A stretch of DNA of 64,000 bases from Fistulifera solaris (lineage: Eukaryota > Bacillariophyta > Bacillariophyceae > Naviculales > Stauroneidaceae). The translations under genes and the position numbers were made by a program. The stretch's first letter is position 1; the number at the start of each line of letters is the position of its first letter. Where the stretch lies: contig AP026123.1 in assembly GCA_030295235.1 (NCBI GenBank), positions 2,108,001 to 2,172,000 on the forward strand, given 5' to 3'. Of this stretch, positions 1 to 10,080 are shown piece after piece. Below the pieces are notes generated by a model. That model made no database searches. It was not told where the DNA came from and saw only the letters and a program-made list of their open reading frames with translations.

Positions 1-1125
1 ACAGATCTGTCAATGACATCGGCTCTGCGTCTTTCTCGTCGTCAGTTGCCATTTCGATACTGTTTGCGATAATGCCGACGGCTCGAGGATTCTTTGCCTG
101 CACCTCTTCTAGCTTCTTCTCGTAATCTTCCTTCTGCTGTTCAAGCAGTTGTTTTGATTCAGTTTCCAATTCAACGCGTAAGCGACTAAGTTCCTCTTCG
201 TTTGCCTCCATGGCACGTGCAGCTGCTTCTTTCATGTCTTCATTCTGACGGACCACGTCATTGTATCGCTGTTGCCACCTTTCTAAATGATCCTTTTGCA
301 ATTGAACGAGTCTCTTTTCCTCTCTCAACTGATCTTCACTTGTCTCTTGGACGGCAACAAGCTCTTGCTTTACGGAAAGAAGGTCCCGAGATAGTTGGTC
401 AACCCTTTCTTGTAATTCGACCTCAGTCTGCTTTACAACTTGGAGAGTTGCTTCCACAGTCTTTTTTCTCTGTAGTGGTTTGGTCTAGTTGCATGTGGAG
501 GTCAAGCGTGCGGTCGCGCGATTCTTGCTGAAGGCGGTTATAGTCTTCGGCTTTTTGCTGAAGTTCTTTCTCTAACCATTTAGAGTGAGCTTGCAAACTA
601 TCGATTTCAATTCGAAGGCGTTGAGTTTCATGAAAGAGGGGGATAGCCTCAGAATCCTTCAGCTTGGTCTGAACCTCTAGTGTCGAAATAATCTTCGATT
701 TCTCAGCATTCTGATCAGATAAGCGACTTTGTGACAAGGAAAATGTTAGAAGACGGTTCATTATGGGCATACGGTATCCTAGAAGAACGTACCTCAACTC
801 TTCTCGTAGCGAATCGCTCTCGGCTTGAGATCTATCGACTCGTTCTTGAGCCAACTTGACGCTCTCTTCCAGAGTCAGAATTTTCGACTGTGTGGCCAAC
901 TTATTTGCTATTTCTTTCTCAAGCTCGATCTGTAATCGCTGGATCGTTCCACTGGCATCGTCAACTAGCTTTTCTTTAGCCTCCAACAGCTCGTGCTCCA
1001 GACGATCGCGTTCCTCTCGGACTGCAAAATATTGGCGCTCCAAGTCTTCCAGCACCGTTTGCGAAACCAAATCCTCACCACGGGGGGAACGGCGCATCTG
1101 CCGTACCGCCCAAATCCATGTCCAT
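1..1125 (-). CDS. Long coiled-coil protein, 5' part, runs off left edge
   Basis: I do not recognise the family. The visible protein is a nearly continuous heptad-rich coiled coil (Glu, Gln, Leu, Lys, Arg), like a cytoskeletal or tethering rod. The ATG at 1097 opens MRRSPRGEDLVSQ. An upstream ATG at 1125 (MDMDLGGTADAPFP) would join the same frame if the six-base G run at 1082-1087 were one base shorter. A 66-nt in-frame intron is likely at 727-792 (GTACGT...CAAAG); removing it joins LREEL to SRLSDQNAE. At 462-467 a run of six T (A on the coding strand) breaks the frame; beyond it the coiled coil resumes cleanly and stays open to base 1, so the protein continues outside the window. Both breaks lie in homopolymers, which suggests sequence error over true decay. 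Gene reality is fairly sure; function is unknown. Confidence 0.6.
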
Positions 1126-2109
1126 CTTTTACAACTTTCCCTGTCCTTGATAAAGCAACTTCACGAAGATGACTTATCAAGTGGATGGGATTGATTGTAT
1201 ACGTAGTACCCCTGTATCATTTATCTTCGGTCCGCTGCCCCCGAAGCCGAAGCCCGCGATGCGAGGCAGAGTGCGGCAAAGCGATATTTATTCTCGTACG
1301 ACGCACGTACAAACTAGGGGTGCTGGGTCGGTAAGTTCGCCTATAGTATTGTATAGGACTGGGAACCCACGAAGCAGCCTCCCCTGAGCTTTGGTGATTC
1401 TCTTCATCGAAACGTTTTAAAAGCACATAACGAGTCCGGTGATTGAAAAGAGACGTTTTAAAAGATACAAAGTATATTCGATAATGATTGATGAATGATG
1501 AATCATCGTCATCACCGCATCGAAACGCTGAATGTCCTTTGGTAATACCTGATAGGAACGCCTATCATTCAGCGTTTGTTGACTTTCCATTTGTTAGGAC
1601 CCAACACTTACTCAATACCTCGTAGTTATTGTCGATGATGGATGATGAGGGAGCGTGTCGGCTGGGATAATGGTGTATCGCCAACGATTACAAATTCTAA
1701 AGCATCGTGCTTAAAGAGAATATTTCTGTGGTCATACTGGACAGGAAGGGCTTTGAGCTTGAGGGAGGAGATAGGAACACGAAACACGAGAGACATTGAA
1801 CTTCTAGTTTTGATTGTCGGATTAGTCTAATGCCTAGCTAGCTAGCAAGGATTACCGTTGATGGTCCCTATTTAGCAATTCAACGGAAAACGTAGTAGCA
1901 ATGACTACAATATACAACTATAATTGAAATAAAAATGTACAACATTTGGACACAAGAAAACAACCTTGAAAGAAAGCAATGACGACAAGAAAACATGAAC
2001 ATGGAGCGATTGACATGAAAAAGGGCGACGGAAAAAACTAATTGTTCTTACCCCTGGCGTTCCATTTTGTATTCTTCTTGCTAATTGAAGTCTCCCAAGA
2101 ATTTCAAAG
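1126..2109. other. Intergenic region between divergent genes, with inverted repeat
   Basis: This stretch separates two divergently transcribed genes and holds no convincing coding sequence. It contains a 12-bp direct repeat (acgttttaaaag at 1412-1423 and 1453-1464), a nested inverted repeat at 1523-1577, ATGA/GATG-rich simple sequence around 1480-1500 and 1630-1650, and a ctagctagctagc run near 1835-1848. Confidence 0.5.
1523..1577. repeat. Nested inverted repeat (hairpin-forming)
   Basis: The outer arms are perfect 12-mers: aaacgctgaatg (1523-1534) and cattcagcgttt (1566-1577). An inner perfect 7-bp hairpin, tgatagg-aacg-cctatca (1550-1567), overlaps the outer right arm by two bases, so the two stems compete. 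A short ggtaatacc palindrome lies between them. It could be a small foldback element or a regulatory hairpin; no flanking duplication is obvious. Confidence 0.6.
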
Positions 2110-2934
2110 ATGTCCAACAATCAAGATAATGTTCTTGTGGCACGCAACAACACTTTAGTCGCCGAATCAGACCTTGATGCGGCTGCAAGTGCCATTAATC
2201 TCTGTTTCGAAAAAGAAATGTCAAAGCTGCAAGATGCACTCACGGATGACGAGGCGGCACGACACTATGTGCAGCTGCTTACAGCCTGCCGCGATAGTCT
2301 CCTTTCCCACATCGAACGCGTCGTTGAGCCTGTTTCTGAAGAAGCCTTTTTTCAGTTCGTCAACAATGAAGATCCATCAAAGTCAGAGGGCCTGCAACTG
2401 AAATCTAAAAAGCAGGATAAACAGTCTCTTACGACCAACAGCGACGCTCGTTACGAATTCGATGTAGAGGATTTGATAGATGAACAGGCATCACTGCGCG
2501 CGAGGGAGTTACGCAAAAGCGCACGTGACGAAGCTCGACAGCTCCAGGACCTCCGCATTGCTGTAATCGACCGTGCAACGTCCTTAGCGAAAAGACAAGT
2601 CGATGTGCTCACAAACCATCCAGAGAATAACAGCGCTCAGATCGAAAATGTTTCCAGTGCCCTTTTGCAAAAAGTTTCCAACGAAGCTGATGCGAAATTG
2701 AACGACATTCGCGAACAGGTCTCTGTGCTATGCTCGTCTTTGCAAAAGCATGCCCAAAATGGTGTCGCTAGCAGTGTTTCCTCCCTAGATGAAACGGTTT
2801 CAAATGTACGCCATGGGCTTGAAATGCAAATTAACTCGAAGACCAGCCAGGCAATTCTGGAGCGCAGCTCGACCAGCTCAAATGTGGAGCAGATAAACAC
2901 ATCTGATCGCTTCATTCAGTTTCTTGGTCAATAA
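2110..2934 (+). CDS. Conserved-looking coiled-coil protein, unknown function (274 aa)
   Basis: A single uninterrupted reading frame with an ATG in context AAAGATGTCC, ending TAA at 2932-2934. The N-terminal third (about residues 20-75) is predicted helical and contains a cluster LLTACRDSLLSHIERVVEP. The middle (about 115-165) is highly charged, ERARELRKSAR-like, and the C-terminal half has amphipathic heptads with spaced Val/Leu, ending FIQFLGQ. There is no signal peptide or membrane segment. The shape, a helical head followed by coiled coils, is reminiscent of kinetochore Mis12-complex subunits, but I cannot name a homologue and make no functional claim. It diverges from the long coiled-coil gene to its left. 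There are no frame breaks. Confidence 0.6.
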   Translation: MSNNQDNVLVARNNTLVAESDLDAAASAINLCFEKEMSKLQDALTDDEAARHYVQLLTACRDSLLSHIERVVEPVSEEAFFQFVNNEDPSKSEGLQLKSKKQDKQSLTTNSDARYEFDVEDLIDEQASLRARELRKSARDEARQLQDLRIAVIDRATSLAKRQVDVLTNHPENNSAQIENVSSALLQKVSNEADAKLNDIREQVSVLCSSLQKHAQNGVASSVSSLDETVSNVRHGLEMQINSKTSQAILERSSTSSNVEQINTSDRFIQFLGQ

Positions 2935-3119
2935 AAAATGATACAGATATAAGTAACTCCCATTTTACGAACGCATGCTCTTCAGCTGTGTCACATTCGT
3001 CCATAAACTTTCTCGTGATCCTCTCGAAGAAGCACTTTGCTATTCAAATTGATTCTTTCACCTGTCACCGGCAACGGCAGTACAGGAATGCCGAATCCAC
3101 AGAAGTTCTTATTTAAAGC

Positions 3120-3504
3120 ATGGGATTTAGCGAGGCTCTTGCAAGAGTCCAGGCAATTATTGCCGACGACAGTTCTCAGCAATCTCCAACAGAACCAAGC
3201 GAAGGCACAACCGGACATCAAACGGGATCCACGAATGATCCTAATGCTCCTTGGCAGCCTTGGGCCGATAAGGCTGGAACCCAGAGTGAGACAGGAAATG
3301 AACCTGTACTGCCTGACGAGGAACAGAGACTCAGGATGAGCCAGCTGATCAAACAGACGACGACGAACCCACGGACGCATACGATATACCAAGAAGTCAT
3401 GACGATCAAAAATTGATGACGGGCCTAACGATGATATTTGACCAAACGGACGATGAACCCAGCCACTCAGACGGCGACCAAACCGGCGACGATGAATGTT
3501 ACTG
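3120..3504 (+). pseudogene. Degenerate acidic open frame, possible gene remnant
   Basis: One frame starting ATG at 3120 reads MGFSEALARVQAIIADD and is rich in Thr, Gln, Gly and Asp. Near 3330 the frame ends its useful reading, and an adjacent frame carries acidic DEPADQTDDDEPTDAYD-type text that ends TAC TGA at 3499-3504, including a second DQTDDEPSHSDGDQ copy. The acidic repeats shared across frames suggest a once-coding stretch. It lies at the edge of the repeat island. It could be a decayed host gene or transposon-associated sequence. I do not recognise it. Confidence 0.25.
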
Positions 3505-3594
3505 ATGACGCAGCACTTGATAGCGCTTATGATCAAGGCTCGAGTACACCTCATCAATCCATCATGATGAGTTTACGAACCAAGCCTCTCTCCA

Positions 3595-3865
3595 GTTTTG
3601 GCTAACTAAAAGCAGGCTTGAAAGAGCTGCAAAAAGCTCAGCCACGTAGCTGAGCCCCTCGTGTGGTTGACACAATGATAGATGAAGAACAACTCCCAGC
3701 TGGAAAGCCGCTTTAACTGAAGAAGCTCAAAGATCTTTGCTTCGCCTTTCCCACGATAAAAGATGTTGGGTAAAACCGAGTGGACGATAGCGTTTCCATC
3801 CAATTCGATCGTAAAGCTGACTGAGCCTGCGTCAGCGGCCTATTTTCGATGCATGTCTTAGTCTT
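3595..3865 (-). pseudogene. Degraded copy of the RIC1 3' end (copy 1)
   Basis: This block aligns by eye with 12640-12980, inside the 3' end of the RIC1-like gene. The clearest match is a run of over 35 bases containing tttcccacgataaaagatgttgggt (given here only as positions 3747-3774 against 12843-12870), encoding LPNIFYRGKGEAKI on the minus strand in both places. Matches such as cagctgg, aaagccgctt and gcctattttc-atgcat flank it in the same order. It has no start or function and represents a partial duplication of RIC1 followed by decay. Confidence 0.6.
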
Positions 3866-4321
3866 TGTAAGTGCCTTAAATCCAAACACACCTGAGGACG
3901 GTCCCTTTGCCGCGCTTTCGATCCAGATTCATGCGCCACACTTTTTGTCCGTTGGATGATGCATAAACTGGGACAAAACAAGTGTGTGGATCCGCGGATC
4001 AATCTCGAGGAGAAAGAATACTGTAGCAGTTTATCACAATGTCACAGCTGAGATCTAAATATTATTTTGGCGGGGGGCACTTCAACATTGTCACTTGGTC
4101 GTGCCACTAGAAATATATCTTTAGGTTTGTCAAGATCCCCGAATTTTGAATTAACATTTTTATTTATATCAGCAATTGCCGTTTTCAATTTGTCATTTAT
4201 TAATTAAGTCTTACTTAAGAAAATCAGATATAAAACTTAAAAGATTTAGTTCTCGATCCGATAACTTATTAAGTTGTTGGGAGAAACCCAAAGGCATAAT
4301 CTTTCTTCATTCTTTCATCTG

Positions 4322-4570
4322 TTTTGGATCACTGGAAGCAGGCATGAAGAGCTGCTGCAAAAAAGCAAATGCGCAACGTGCGACATCGTGACAAAGGCCA
4401 GTGTGGTAATAAAGTTCCTGTAATTTATAGCGAAATTAGCTAAAGAACAATTCCTTTCAACTGCTTGTAGAAGAACTCAATCATCTGGTAGCAGCTCCTA
4501 TCTTATCTTCCTGAGCTTTTGATCTCTCTGGTTTCATCCAATTCGTCCTTCGCGAATTCGCGAATTGTCT
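4322..4570 (-). pseudogene. Degraded copy of the RIC1 3' end (copy 2)
   Basis: A second decayed copy of the same RIC1 segment. It shares tcactggaagcagg, gcgacatcgtgacaa, ccagtgtgg and ggtagcagct in order with 12652-12820, and catccaattcg with copy 1, so the two fragments may descend from one duplication. It ends just before the transposon. A CGCGAATTCGCG palindrome lies at 4551-4562 near its right end. Confidence 0.5.
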
Positions 4571-4651
4571 TGGTAATAAAGAGGAGAACATCTGATCAGG
4601 ATCGGAAGGTCAAGGCTGTGGACTATCCTATTGCTACAGCGAATACGCTCA

Positions 4652-4862
4652 TGGTGGGATAATACATTAATTGTATTAATACCAAAATTGTATTACGGGC
4701 GGTTGACGGTCAGGCATGGTTTTGCAGGGCGGCAGAGCCTGTTGTTGTGCGACGGTCACAACATGCAACTCATGCGATCATCTCCATGATTAGTGGATGT
4801 AACATAATTCATCTATTGCATGCCTTATATCATTCTATTGCTAACGTAATAGGATTCATTGT
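4652..4862 (+). repeat. Left LTR-like direct repeat (~210 bp)
   Basis: Near-identical to 9865-10075; I count about two differences by eye over about 210 bp. It begins tggtgggataatac and ends near ggattcattgt. The exact right boundary is uncertain by 1-2 bases. The sequence that follows (tttatcagaccc) resembles the initiator-Met tRNA primer-binding site typical of copia elements. Confidence 0.8.
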
Positions 4863-7800
4863 GTTTATCAGACCCAATACGAGATGCTACGTAGCTTCCG
4901 AAGTCAGTTGGAGGCGGTGAAGCAAAGACTTATTCTACAGCCGAATGGAAGAAAGTACCTGCTGAAGTTAAAGGTTCAAACTGGCAGCCAAGTGCTTTTC
5001 ATGCATTGACGGAAAGTCAGAAAGCAGATGCGGGCGCACGCGCGCAAAGAAGAAGAACAAGAAGAACCAGAAGAAAACGCCAAGGCAGCCGCAGCAGCGA
5101 AAGCAGCCGCAGCTAACGCCGATGATAGCAGCAGTGCCACTTCGGATGAAGAAGTTCCAATGAAGAATGCCGGGGAGCAGTTTGGTCGTGCAGCGCACAA
5201 GACAAAGAAGGGCAAGGGTATCCCCAGTCTCTGACTAGGGTCGCTCCGACACATTCATTGTGTCGAACGGCACGTCTATAGGATGGATGTCCTGGACGAT
5301 GCTGGCTCTTTTGATCGCTGTGAGCTCAATAGCCATGCGGACACAGTTGTTGCTGGACGGAATATGGTGTTACTTGAAGCTAGTGGAGAAACGGTACAAG
5401 TCTCTCCGTACAGCCCCGAGTATCAACCATTGTCAGACATTCCGATTGCCACATGTGCCACTGCTTACGACAATCCTGAAACTGGCGAAGTTATTCTTTT
5501 GATTTTTGGACAGGCGTTGTATTTCGGGGGACCGTTTAGCTACTAGTCTGTTATCTCCGAACCAGATCCGTGACTCCAACCCAGTATGTTCCCGAATCAC
5601 GACACTCTATCATTTTGCCGTCCTCCTGAGCAACCAGAACTTGTTATTCCTCTTTCTATGGATGGTGTTATCTCAGGTTTCACTTCACGCCTACCAACTG
5701 ACTTCGAGCTACGTAGCATCTCGTATCTACGCCACGTCAGAGGACGAGTGGGATCCATCATCTTCACGTTTTCAAGAGCGCGAGCAGGCGGCTAAAGACG
5801 TGGATTTTCTTTACCCTATGTATCCTGTTCATCGCAAGATCTCGGCCCTAGCAATTGCTGAAAATCCGGCGTATGACTTTGACCCTTTGCATTCCGCCGG
5901 GGACATGGTTGACCGGGGACTTCAAGAACGGGGACTTCACTGTTAGCGGATTGGCAAAAGGTCTACTATTTTCAGATGTTTGCGGTTTTTGTCACGAACG
6001 GTATCAAGATTCCGGGGACTGGTCAGACACAAGACAGGTTGCGGCGTTTCGGAAGGAAGCACCAAAGCCAGCGCTGTCGCCAGAAGTGTTGGGGAAAACG
6101 GTGGGGAATTGGCAACGAAATCGCCTCTAATACCATCAGGACCACGACACAGAAAGGAATTCGGAAAGTGGTACATCCAGTTCAACGACGATTGAGATCG
6201 CAACCGTATCTCAGGCACCCAACGCTACGAGGACGATGGTATTCGGATACTGTTTTCTTCAAGGACAAAGGCTTGGGTGGAGAAACTTGTGCTCAGTTGA
6301 CTACCAACGGAAAAGGTTACGGTCGGTTTTGGCCGATGAAGTCGAAGCGTCTTGCAAGTCATGGATTGGTGAATCTGATCCAGGAAGACGGGATCCCAGA
6401 AAAGCTGATCACCGACAACTCCAAGGAACAGGGAGCTGCTGCAGCTGGGAATACCGAGTGGGAGAAGGTGGTGTCACGTTATCACATCAATCGTACCTTC
6501 ACGCAACCATTCTCCTGGTGGCAGAACCGAGCTGAGTCGGAAGTGCGAGAAATCAAGAGAGGCATTCGGAAGTGGACGACACAGAAACGTTCGCCACGGC
6601 GACTTTGGCCATACCTCGGTGATTTGGTCACGCGCATTCGAAGTTTCACAGCTTTGGGCATTCCATCATTGCAAGGACGGACACCTTTTGAGCACGTTAG
6701 AGGCTACACACCAGATATTAGTGTCTACGCTCAGCACGAGTGGTACGATTGGGTGTGGTATCTGGACGAAGACGGCGAGAATCATCTAGGTCGTTGGTTA
6801 GGACCAGCTGGAGAGTACGGATCCGGTGATTGTTACTGGATTCTCCCAAGGTCGTGTCAACCGATCGTGAGATCCACGGTGTGGGCGGTTGATGCCCAGG
6901 AATTCGGAACCGATGCAATGAAGGCTAGAGTCGACGAACTGACTGCTATCATTGAACGAAAAATCGGCGACGCCGCGGAACTTGACGAAGAGTTGCTACC
7001 CGACATTTCAATGCCTGTTGATTTATTTGACGCGGATGCGGATGAACAGCCAGAGCCAGAGGAACCTCGTCCGGATTTGGACGACTATACTCCGGAAGCG
7101 TCACGATCACTATATTAACTCAGAGATTCAACTACTAGTTGGTGGTGAGCTGAGGCATGGTGTCGTCAAGCGGAGGGTTAAAAATGATGATGGCATACCG
7201 ATAGGTTCAGCGAATGAGAATCCGATCCTAGACACGCGATACTACGAGGTTGAATTCCCGGATGGGACGGTCGACTCGTACAGTGCTAACATTATTGCTG
7301 AGAATCTTTATGCTCAGATCGATGATGAAGGTCGGATGTTTGCGGTATTATCGGAAATTGTCGATCATCGGAAGAATGGTCATGCAGTATCCAAGGAGAA
7401 CGGCTTTCTGCCTAACGGAACTGGCAGCAATCCTAGTCGGAAGATTACTACCAGGGGCTGGGAACTGTTATGCAATTGGAAAGATGGAAGCTCGGATTGG
7501 GTCCGTTTGTCGGATATCAAAGAGTCGCATCCAGTACAAGTTGCGCAATATGCAGTTGGAGCCAAGATCGACGACGAACCAGCGTTCGCCCTGGTGGGTT
7601 CCCTATGTGATTCGGAAAAAGGATCGGATCATTGCAAAGACCAAGAACAGATATTGGAAGAGAACTCACAAGTACGGGTTCGGTTGCCAAAGACTGTGGC
7701 GGAAGCCTTACAGATAGATCGCGATACCGGTACGGATTACTGGCGGAAAGCGATTGAGAAAGAGATGAAGAATGTTTCGATTGCCTTCGAGTTCAATGCC

Positions 7801-9864
7801 GAGGATTTGATTCCAGTGGGACACAAGGAGATCAAGTGTCACATGATATTTGACGTGAAGATCACCTTAGTTCGCTTTGTGGCGGATGGACACAAAGTCG
7901 AAGAACCGAAGGAGAATACGTTTTCATCTGTCGTGTCGAGAGATTCCGTAAGACTATTCTTTCTGCTTGCTGCTTTGAATAACTTGAAAGTGTTGTCAGC
8001 CGATATTCAGAACGCTTATCTAACGGCCGATCAAAGAGAAATACTGGTACAGAACAGGGTTGGAATTTGGTTCGAATCAGGGTCGCCCGGCTAAGATTGT
8101 TCGTGCTTTGTACGGACTTCCTTCGGCTGGCTTCCGATTCCGATCACACCCTCGCATCTAAGTTACGGGAACGCGTGTAAAGCTGATCCTGACATCTGGA
8201 TGAGGCCAGCTCTGAAGCCGGATGGCACCAAGTAATACGAATATTTGTTGGCGACGTGGATGATCTTGTAGGACAAAGTACCGATCCTGATAAGATGTTC
8301 GGCGAAATTGTACAGATCTTTCAGTTTAAAGACGGGAAAGCGGAAGAGCCGGAATTGTACCTCGGAGCCGACGTTAAAAAGTGGCATATTGATAATGCCG
8401 AAGACCCGACAAAGGACCGTTGGGCACTCGTCGGAAAAGTATACCAAAAAGGCTACCAGCGAGGTTGAAACTGAACTTCACAAGGTTCGGTTGGAACTAC
8501 CGAAGAAAGCGGCAACTCCATTTAGTGCAGGATACCGTCCGGAATTGGACGTTTCACCAGAATTGGACGATCGGCCGTCAGAATTATTTCCAGGGGTTGA
8601 TTGGCGTGTTACGATGGTTATGCGAGTTGGGACGCTTGGATATCATTGTACCGGTCTCGATGTTATCGAGGTACCTGGCGCAAGCCAGAGAAGGTCATCT
8701 TGATCAAGTGTTTCATATCTTTGCTTACTTGAAATCTCACGACCGTTCTACTTTGGTTTTTGATGATACCAGACCTTTCATTGATGACAGATGGTTCGTA
8801 AGAAGGGACTGGAGCGAGTTTTATCCGGATGCAGCTGAAGTGGATCCCACCAGACAAACCGGAGGAGAGTGGTGAGCCTGTGCTTATTTCATGTTTCTGC
8901 GATGCGGATCATGCCGGTTGTAGGGATACTCGACGTTCACATAGTGGCGTGCTTGTTTTTGTTAACAGGGCTCCTCCTATTCTTTGATTCTCGGGCGCCA
9001 GACAACTGTCGAGACTTCTACTTTCGGAAGCGAGATAGTAGCTTTGAAGATTGCCGTCGAGATGATTGAAGGTTTGCGTTATAAACTCCGGGATGATGGG
9101 AGTGCCAATTGATGGACCGACTTCTGTTTTCTGCGATAGTGATTCCGTGGTCAAGAATACGACACATCCTGAGAGTCCTTTGAAGCTAATGCGGTAGCGT
9201 ATCACAAAGTTCGTGAAGCGATTGCTGCTGGTATTATTCGATTGACGAAGGAATGGTGACACGAATTTGAGCGACATTCTCACCAAGTTGTTGGGAGGTC
9301 CGCGTCTTCGTGATCTCAGCTCTCGGGTGCTTTGGTGACGCTCTTGTGCTGATTGTTGCCGGTGGTATCGACAGTGAGAGAGTTTTATTTATATTTACAT
9401 GTAAGGGTTAAAACAACCCGCCCCCATTTGAAAACGAAGGGGCCTCTGCAAATCTGATCATGTGAGAACGAGTTCGCGACATGCTCACGGGGACACAGCG
9501 AATACGCTCACCCTAACAATGCGTTTCAACAGGAATTTTCCGAAATTTTGTCACTGCATCCGGTATCATCAACAGATACATCTGAGGCCCATTTTTGACT
9601 CTTCTCTTGTCAGAAACACTTACTCAACATAAGAAACCAACCATGGCACAACTTTATCAAAATTCATTCTTTCTTACCTCTTCAACATACCCAAATATTC
9701 ACCGTTTTATTGCGGATGTAACCGTGAAGTCGCTGGTTCAATTGGACCATTTCTTCACAAGATACAGGTGAAAAACCGGCTCACTGAACAATGGCTGTTG
9801 ACCAAACTTCAAATTCCTATAAGTCTATCAAATCAAGTCTTCTGAGAATATATCTTCTTCCTCA

Positions 9865-10075
9865 TGGTGGGATAATACATTAATTATATTAATACCAAAA
9901 TTGTATTACGGCGGTTGACGGTCAGGCATGGTTTTGCAGGGCGGCAGAGCCTGTTGTTGTGCGACGGTCACAACATGCAACTCATGCGATCATCTCCATG
10001 ATTAGTGGATGTAACATAATTCATCTATTGCATGCCTTATATCATTCTATTGCTAACGTAATAGGATTCATTGTT
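9865..10075 (+). repeat. Right LTR-like direct repeat (~210 bp)
   Basis: Partner of the repeat at 4652-4862, in the same orientation. It is followed by gctca at 10076-10080, matching the five bases before the left repeat. It is separated from the RNase H region by roughly 500 bp. Confidence 0.8.
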
Positions 10076-10080
10076 GCTCA

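Larger units (their letters stand above)
4652..10075 (+). mobile_element. Ty1/copia LTR retrotransposon, CoDi-like, broken
   Basis: A fossil Ty1/copia element read on the plus strand. Parts in order: left LTR (about 4652-4862), gag C-terminal remnant (about 4960-5235), aspartic protease (about 5283-5540, with a CELNSHADTVVAG core), integrase (about 6000-7120), reverse transcriptase (about 7700-8330, with a DIQNAYL core) and RNase H (about 8640-9340), then about 500 bp of unexplained sequence and the right LTR (about 9865-10075). The protease-integrase-RT-RNase H order defines the copia class, and the protease wording resembles diatom CoDi elements. It is broken, with on the order of ten or more interruptions. 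The flanking gctca at 4647-4651 and 10076-10080 fits a 5-bp target duplication. The two LTRs are almost identical, suggesting a young insertion, while the coding region looks old. Confidence 0.85.

Noticed and set aside
4551-4562. CGCGAATTCGCG palindrome as a regulatory site
   Set aside because: An isolated 12-bp palindrome within decayed sequence; several others of this size occur in the window.
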